From an uncultured bacterium (lineage in GTDB: Bacteria; Pseudomonadota; Alphaproteobacteria; Rhodospirillales; Rhodospirillaceae), in NCBI GenBank assembly GCA_903896775.1, contig CAITZE010000306.1:1-10910 (forward strand): a stretch of 10,910 bases of DNA. Direction: 5' to 3'. Every line of letters begins with the position of its first letter. Within the stretch, counting starts at the first letter, position 1. A model generated the notes under the pieces. The model made no database searches. It had not been told where the DNA came from and saw nothing but the letters and a program-made list of their open reading frames with translations. Positions 7,548 through 10,910 of the stretch are shown in pieces. Both the position numbers and the translations under genes were made by a program.

Positions 7548-8527
7548 TGGAACGCGAGGCGGCCGCGGTAGCGGATAAACCCCGCATTCTGGTTATTTCG
7601 GCTATTGGCTTAGAGCGCTTTATTCCTGCGCTGGGGATCATGGGTGCAATCCGCGCGGAACACCGTGACGCGCATATTGTCCTGCTGACCACGCCGGCCG
7701 TATCGGCCTTTGCCGCGTACGCACCTTATTTCGATGAGGTCATGGTCTATGAGACCGGCGGCGCTTTGCAAATTCGCCCGCTTTGGGATTTGCGCGCACG
7801 GTTGATCGCGACACCGTTCGCACGCGTCTACGATTTCGACGCCACGCCCCATAGCCGGCGGCTGTTCTGGCTGGTGTATGGCGCGCGCGCGTTACCCGGC
7901 AAGCGCAGAGATATTCCGTGGTCGGGCTCTATTCCCGGCACCGCGCTTTCCGACACAGATCCGCGCCGTGCGGCCAAGCATCTGGTTGATCGTTGGGCGG
8001 CACAGTTGAAGATCGCGGGCCTCGGCGCCCCATTGCGCCCCGACTTGTCCTGGGTCGCGCGCCAAGTGGAGTCCTTCACGCTGCCTTTCAGCATGACCGC
8101 GCCTTTTGTGATGATGTCGGCGACGCCCGGTCCCGGCGCACCTTGGCCGGCGGAGCGTTACGGTGAGCTTGCGCGCTTGTTGTCTCTCAATGGGCAGACG
8201 CCGGTGCTGGTCGGCACTGATATGCCCTCAGAGGTCGCCACGACCATTGCCGAATTCTGTCCCAGCGCTGTAGACCTGTCGCAGCGCGCGACCGTCACCG
8301 AAATGGTGTTCCTGGCTTGGGCGGCGACGGGAGCGGTTGGACCCGATAACGGCATCATGCATCTTGCCGCCATCGCCGGCTGCCGGACGGTTGTTCTCTA
8401 TAACAATGCGTCGGACCCAGCTTTGGTAGGGCAGCGCGGCAACAGGGTTTCAATCTTAAGGCGCAGCACACTCGCGGAAATTCCGGTCGGCGAAATTATC
8501 GCGAGCCTCGAGACGCCCAAGAAGTAG
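7544..8527 (+). CDS. Glycosyltransferase family 9 (heptosyltransferase-like), divergent active site
   Basis: 327 residues, GT-B fold, related to ADP-heptose:lipopolysaccharide heptosyltransferases (WaaC/WaaF). Recognisable parts are the first strand RILVISAIGLERFIPALGIMGAIR (14-37), the donor-side motif PWPAERYGELARLL (200-213), the VLVGT strand (221-225), and the best GT9 signature GAVGPDNGIMHLAAIAGCRTVVLY (263-286). Two positions differ from WaaC. The glycine-aspartate of the first loop (catalytic Asp13 in E. coli WaaC) reads Gly-Leu-Glu here with one residue fewer. The lysine before WP (Lys192) is Ala199. The ATG at 7544 overlaps the GT4 stop as ATGA; a second ATG follows directly. A strong terminator sits 1 base beyond the stop. 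It may use a different donor or acceptor from heptose/Kdo, or be weakly active; sequence alone cannot decide. Confidence 0.85.
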   Translation: MMEREAAAVADKPRILVISAIGLERFIPALGIMGAIRAEHRDAHIVLLTTPAVSAFAAYAPYFDEVMVYETGGALQIRPLWDLRARLIATPFARVYDFDATPHSRRLFWLVYGARALPGKRRDIPWSGSIPGTALSDTDPRRAAKHLVDRWAAQLKIAGLGAPLRPDLSWVARQVESFTLPFSMTAPFVMMSATPGPGAPWPAERYGELARLLSLNGQTPVLVGTDMPSEVATTIAEFCPSAVDLSQRATVTEMVFLAWAATGAVGPDNGIMHLAAIAGCRTVVLYNNASDPALVGQRGNRVSILRRSTLAEIPVGEIIASLETPKK

Positions 8528-8528
8528 C

Positions 8529-8557
8529 TTTTGGGCTGTAAAACGGCCCGAAATTTT
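8529..8557 (+). terminator. Rho-independent terminator after the GT4-GT9 operon
   Basis: TTTTGGGCTG (8529-8538) pairs with CGGCCCGAAA (8544-8553) around loop TAAAA: 10 pairs with two G-U. TTTT follows at 8554-8557. It begins 1 base after the GT9 stop and separates the glycosyltransferase operon from the dioxygenase gene. Confidence 0.8.
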
Positions 8558-8593
8558 AGCAATATCCCTGCGCCTTTAATGGAAGTCGTGGCG

Positions 8594-8601
8594 AAAGGAG
8601 G
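8594..8601 (+). promoter_or_regulatory. Strong Shine-Dalgarno of the dioxygenase gene
   Basis: AAAGGAGG ends 5 bases before the ATG at 8607. It is the best ribosome-binding site in the window and fixes the start of the gene. It suggests efficient translation. Confidence 0.85.
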
Positions 8602-8606
8602 CCCTG

Positions 8607-9254
8607 ATGCACGCAATCAATCTTGAGGCCCTTGCCGCCACATCCACGCTGCAGGAACCCTATCCGCACTTCATCGGCGGCGACATTTTCAAGGGCGGTG
8701 CGGCAACGAAGGTGTTGGCCGATTTCCCCACTCTTAAGCAGACCGGCTTCTTTCCGGTCAGCGACCTTAAAGTCACCGGCGCCTTTGAAGACCTGATGCA
8801 GGATATCAATGAGCCGGCGTTCAGCGCGCTGGTCGGTGAAAAACTCGGCATCGACCTCACCGACAAGCCCAAACTGATCACTTTGCGGCATTGGTCGGCG
8901 GCGTCCGACGGCCGGATCCATACCGATAGCTTGAGCAAAATCGCCACCGTGCTGATCTATCTGAATGACAGTTGGCTGGATTCCGGCGCTGGGCGCTTGC
9001 GGGTATTGCGCAACAATCACGACTTTGAGGACTACAGCGCAGAAATCAGCCCCACCGTGGGCAGTTTCTTCGGCTTCCGCCGTGGTGAGAACTCCTGGCA
9101 CGGCCACCTGCCCTTTGCCGGCGAACGCAAGGTGCTGCAAATCGCCTGGCTGACGGACGCCTCCAAGGTCACCAACAAACGTCGTTCGGCCAAGATTTCC
9201 CGCTGGCTGAAGCGTCTCTCGCCCTTCGGGCGAACGTCCACGGACGGCTATTAG
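8607..9254 (+). CDS. 2-oxoglutarate/Fe(II)-dependent dioxygenase
   Basis: 215 residues with a double-stranded beta-helix (prolyl 4-hydroxylase-like, PF13640-type) fold. Such enzymes use Fe(II), O2 and 2-oxoglutarate to hydroxylate a substrate. The iron triad is His105-Thr-Asp107 in GRIHTDSLSK and His165 in NSWHGH. Arg174 in AGERKVLQIAW, nine residues later, is the likely 2-oxoglutarate carboxylate ligand. Between them lie the typical TVLIYLNDSWLDSGAGRLRVL (114-134) and SPTVGSFFGFRRGENSWH. The C-terminus is basic (KRRSAKISRWLKRL), which might contact membrane or nucleic acid. The start is set by AAAGGAGG just upstream. The gene lies alone between the terminator of the glycosyltransferase operon and the thrS promoter. 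The substrate is unknown; a lipopolysaccharide or lipid substrate is only suggested by the neighbours. Confidence 0.88.
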   Translation: MHAINLEALAATSTLQEPYPHFIGGDIFKGGAATKVLADFPTLKQTGFFPVSDLKVTGAFEDLMQDINEPAFSALVGEKLGIDLTDKPKLITLRHWSAASDGRIHTDSLSKIATVLIYLNDSWLDSGAGRLRVLRNNHDFEDYSAEISPTVGSFFGFRRGENSWHGHLPFAGERKVLQIAWLTDASKVTNKRRSAKISRWLKRLSPFGRTSTDGY

Positions 9255-9271
9255 CCGGCCATTACGTTTGC

Positions 9272-9299
9272 TTGACAACCCCTGCCACAGCCCTAGATT
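9272..9299 (+). promoter_or_regulatory. Sigma70-type promoter of thrS
   Basis: CTTGACA (TTGACA at 9272-9277, a perfect -35), a 16-base spacer and TAGATT (9294-9299, four of six matches to TATAAT). The CTTGAC form of the -35 is typical of alphaproteobacterial housekeeping promoters. Transcription would begin near 9306, leaving a leader of about 30 bases before the thrS ATG. Confidence 0.65.
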
Positions 9300-9303
9300 C
9301 CGC

Positions 9304-9320
9304 GGGCTTTCAGCCCTTTT
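9304..9320 (+). terminator. Small GGGCT/AGCCC hairpin with T run in the thrS leader
   Basis: GGGCT-TTC-AGCCC followed by TTTT has the form of a compact intrinsic terminator, but the stem is only 5 pairs. It could end read-through from the dioxygenase gene. Because it coincides with the predicted thrS transcript start, it might instead be a 5'-end structure of the thrS mRNA. The role is uncertain. Confidence 0.4.
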
Positions 9321-9334
9321 GAGAACATCACCTT

Positions 9335-10910
9335 ATGGTCGCGATTACCCTTCCCGACGGCAGCGTACGTAACTACGACAAGCCGGTTACCGGCGCAGAT
9401 CTGGCGGCTGATATCGGCCCTGGTTTGGCCAAAGCAGCACTTGCCGTGAAGATCAACGGCGAGATGAAAGATCTGCTTCTGCCGCTGACCGAAGATGCGA
9501 ATGTCGCCATCGTCACCCGCAAGGACCCCGACGCGCTGGAGCTGTTGCGCCACGACGCGGCGCACGTTTTAGCCGAAGCCGTGCAAGAATTGTTTCCGGG
9601 AACGCAGGTCACTATCGGCCCTGCGATCGAGAACGGTTTTTATTACGACTTCGCGCGCAAAGAAGCTTTCACCTTCGACGATCTGGCCAAGATCGAAGCC
9701 AAGATGAAAGAGATCGTCGACCGCGACGAGCCGATCCGCCGCGAAGTCTGGGACCGCGACAAAGCCATAGCGCACTTCAAAAGCATCGGCGAGTTTTATA
9801 AGGCCGAACTGATCGAAGGATTCCCGGCCGGCGAACCCATCAGCATTTATCGTCAAGGCGACAAGTGGCTCGACTTGTGCCGCGGCCCGCATCTGGCCTC
9901 CACTAGCAAACTTGGCAAAGCCTTTAAGCTGACCAAGCTGGCCGGCGCTTATTGGCGCGGCGATTCCAACAACGCCATGCTGCAGCGTATTTACGGCACC
10001 GCATGGGCTGACGAAAAGCAACTCGCCGCCTACACCACGATGCTGGAAGAAGCCGAGAAGCGTGATCACCGCAAGATCGGCCAGGAGATGGATTTGTTCC
10101 ATCTGCAGCCGGAAGCGCAAGGGTCGATCTTCTGGCATCCCAAGGGCTACATGCTGTGGCGTCAGCTTGAATCCTATATGCGCCGCCGCCTCGATGCTGC
10201 CGGTTACGTCGAAGTGAAGACGCCGCAATTGATGAACTCGAAGCAGTGGGAAGCCTCCGGCCATTGGGGCAAGTACCGCGAGAACATGTTCGTGGTGCCC
10301 GACGAAGTGCCAAGCACAGAGGACGAAGGTCCGGTGTTGTCTGGTAAGGGCGAACTCATGGCGCTAAAGCCCATGAATTGTCCGGCGCATATTCTGATCT
10401 TCCGCCAAGGCATCAAGAGCTATCGCGAGCTGCCGATCCGCATGGCCGAATTCGGCTGCTGCCACCGCAACGAGCCGCACGGCGCGCTGCACGGCATCAT
10501 GCGCGTGCGTCAGTTCACCCAGGACGATGCCCATATCTTCTGCCGCGAAGATCAAATCGTCGATGAAGTGCGTAAGTTCTGCGAGCTGCTCGACGTCGTG
10601 TACAAAGATCTGGGCTTCGACCGCTATGCCATCAAACTGGCGCTGCGCCCGGAAAAGCGCTTCGGCACCGACGAGATGTGGGACCGCGCCGAGAACAACT
10701 TACGCGAAGCTGTGCGTCTCGCCGGCCGCCAAGGCCCCGAATACGGCTGGCAGGAGCTGCCCGGCGAAGGCGCGTTCTATTCGCCGAAGCTTGAGTTCCA
10801 CCTCACCGACGCCATCGGTCGCACCTGGCAATGCGGCACAATTCAGCTCGATTACGTGCTGCCCGAGCGTCTGGATGCGAGCTATATCGGCGAAGACGGC
10901 AATAAACACC
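9335..10910 (+). CDS. thrS: Threonyl-tRNA synthetase, 3' end cut off by window
   Basis: Class II synthetase that charges tRNA-Thr in the cytoplasm and edits misacylated Ser-tRNA-Thr. The frame is open to the window end, giving 525 residues; about 130 more, including the anticodon-binding domain, must lie beyond. Domains in order: TGS-type N1 (about 1-60); editing domain N2 with His73 and His77 in HDAAH, and Cys182 and His186 in CRGPH, at the same numbers as in E. coli; then the catalytic core with GKYRENMF, the zinc ligand Cys349 in MNCPAH, motif 2 [11 protein letters not shown] and the zinc ligand His400 in FTQDDAHIF. Cys349 and His400 correspond to E. coli Cys334 and His385, so 15 extra residues lie in the stretch at about 320-343. 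The third zinc histidine is expected just after the window end. The ATG at 9335 gives the family N-terminus; its Shine-Dalgarno is weak (GAG at 9321-9323). Confidence 0.97.
   Translation, partial: MVAITLPDGSVRNYDKPVTGADLAADIGPGLAKAALAVKINGEMKDLLLPLTEDANVAIVTRKDPDALELLRHDAAHVLAEAVQELFPGTQVTIGPAIENGFYYDFARKEAFTFDDLAKIEAKMKEIVDRDEPIRREVWDRDKAIAHFKSIGEFYKAELIEGFPAGEPISIYRQGDKWLDLCRGPHLASTSKLGKAFKLTKLAGAYWRGDSNNAMLQRIYGTAWADEKQLAAYTTMLEEAEKRDHRKIGQEMDLFHLQPEAQGSIFWHPKGYMLWRQLESYMRRRLDAAGYVEVKTPQLMNSKQWEASGHWGKYRENMFVVPDEVPSTEDEGPVLSGKGELMALKPMNCPAHILIFRQGIKSYRELPIRMAEFGCCHRNEPHGALHGIMRVRQFTQDDAHIFCREDQIVDEVRKFCELLDVVYKDLGFDRYAIKLALRPEKRFGTDEMWDRAENNLREAVRLAGRQGPEYGWQELPGEGAFYSPKLEFHLTDAIGRTWQCGTIQLDYVLPERLDASYIGEDGNKH

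Noticed and set aside
8556..9278. 240-codon open frame on the minus strand opposite the dioxygenase
   Set aside because: It lies antisense to a gene with clear catalytic motifs, shows no recognisable domain and extends over the terminator and promoter regions; it is a high-GC shadow frame.
9300..9334. T-box riboswitch or tRNA-like operator upstream of thrS
   Set aside because: The predicted leader is about 30 bases, far too short, and only one 5-pair hairpin is present.
9569..10264. 231-codon open frame on the minus strand opposite thrS
   Set aside because: It is fully antisense to highly conserved ThrRS sequence and has no protein family features.
1..10910. Mobile element, prophage, CRISPR array or defence island
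   Set aside because: No transposase, integrase, direct-repeat array, tRNA-linked repeat or nuclease/helicase gene is seen; all genes are housekeeping or envelope functions with similar composition.

Overview
The window looks like ordinary, vertically inherited alphaproteobacterial chromosome of moderately high GC. Signs of this are an FzlA-type division protein (a family described from alphaproteobacteria), a threonyl-tRNA synthetase with a 15-residue insertion relative to the E. coli enzyme, CTTGAC-type promoter hexamers, and dense operons with ATGA/TAATG junctions. I cannot name the species. I saw no integrase, transposase, insertion sequence, CRISPR array, tRNA or rRNA. The only stretches without genes are short (about 5 to 112 bases), and most of them contain hairpins that look like terminators.

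Layout. (1) 1-3526, plus strand: the 3' part of yejB, then complete yejE and yejF. These encode the two permeases and the double ATPase of a YejABEF-type peptide importer; yejA and the start of yejB lie upstream of the window. A hairpin follows yejF. (2) 3639-3917, plus: a lone short fliN (flagellar switch protein), with a hairpin before it and a very good terminator after it. (3) 4023-4691, plus: an fzlA-like gene, a GST-fold protein that binds FtsZ in Caulobacter. It is convergent with (4), 6258-4697, minus: an alpha/beta hydrolase resembling mitochondrial ABHD10, coupled through TAATG to a secreted TPR protein. (5) 6339-8527, plus, divergent from (4): a GT4 glycosyltransferase and a GT9 heptosyltransferase-like protein overlapping by ATGA, ended by a strong terminator. 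(6) 8607-9254, plus: a 2-oxoglutarate/Fe(II) dioxygenase with a near-perfect Shine-Dalgarno. (7) 9335-window end, plus: thrS, with its own sigma70-type promoter and a small hairpin in its short leader, cut off by the window end at residue 525.

The genes fall into several unrelated units: peptide uptake, motility, division, envelope glycan synthesis and translation. The two glycosyltransferases clearly belong together and probably act on lipopolysaccharide core or another surface glycan. The neighbouring dioxygenase could modify the same material, but that is only inference from position. I found no convincing new multi-gene system. The points most worth a second look are the divergent active-site positions of the GT9 protein, the loss of the glutathione-binding residues in the FzlA-like protein, the hydrolase/TPR pair, the isolated fliN, and the hairpin at the start of the thrS transcript.
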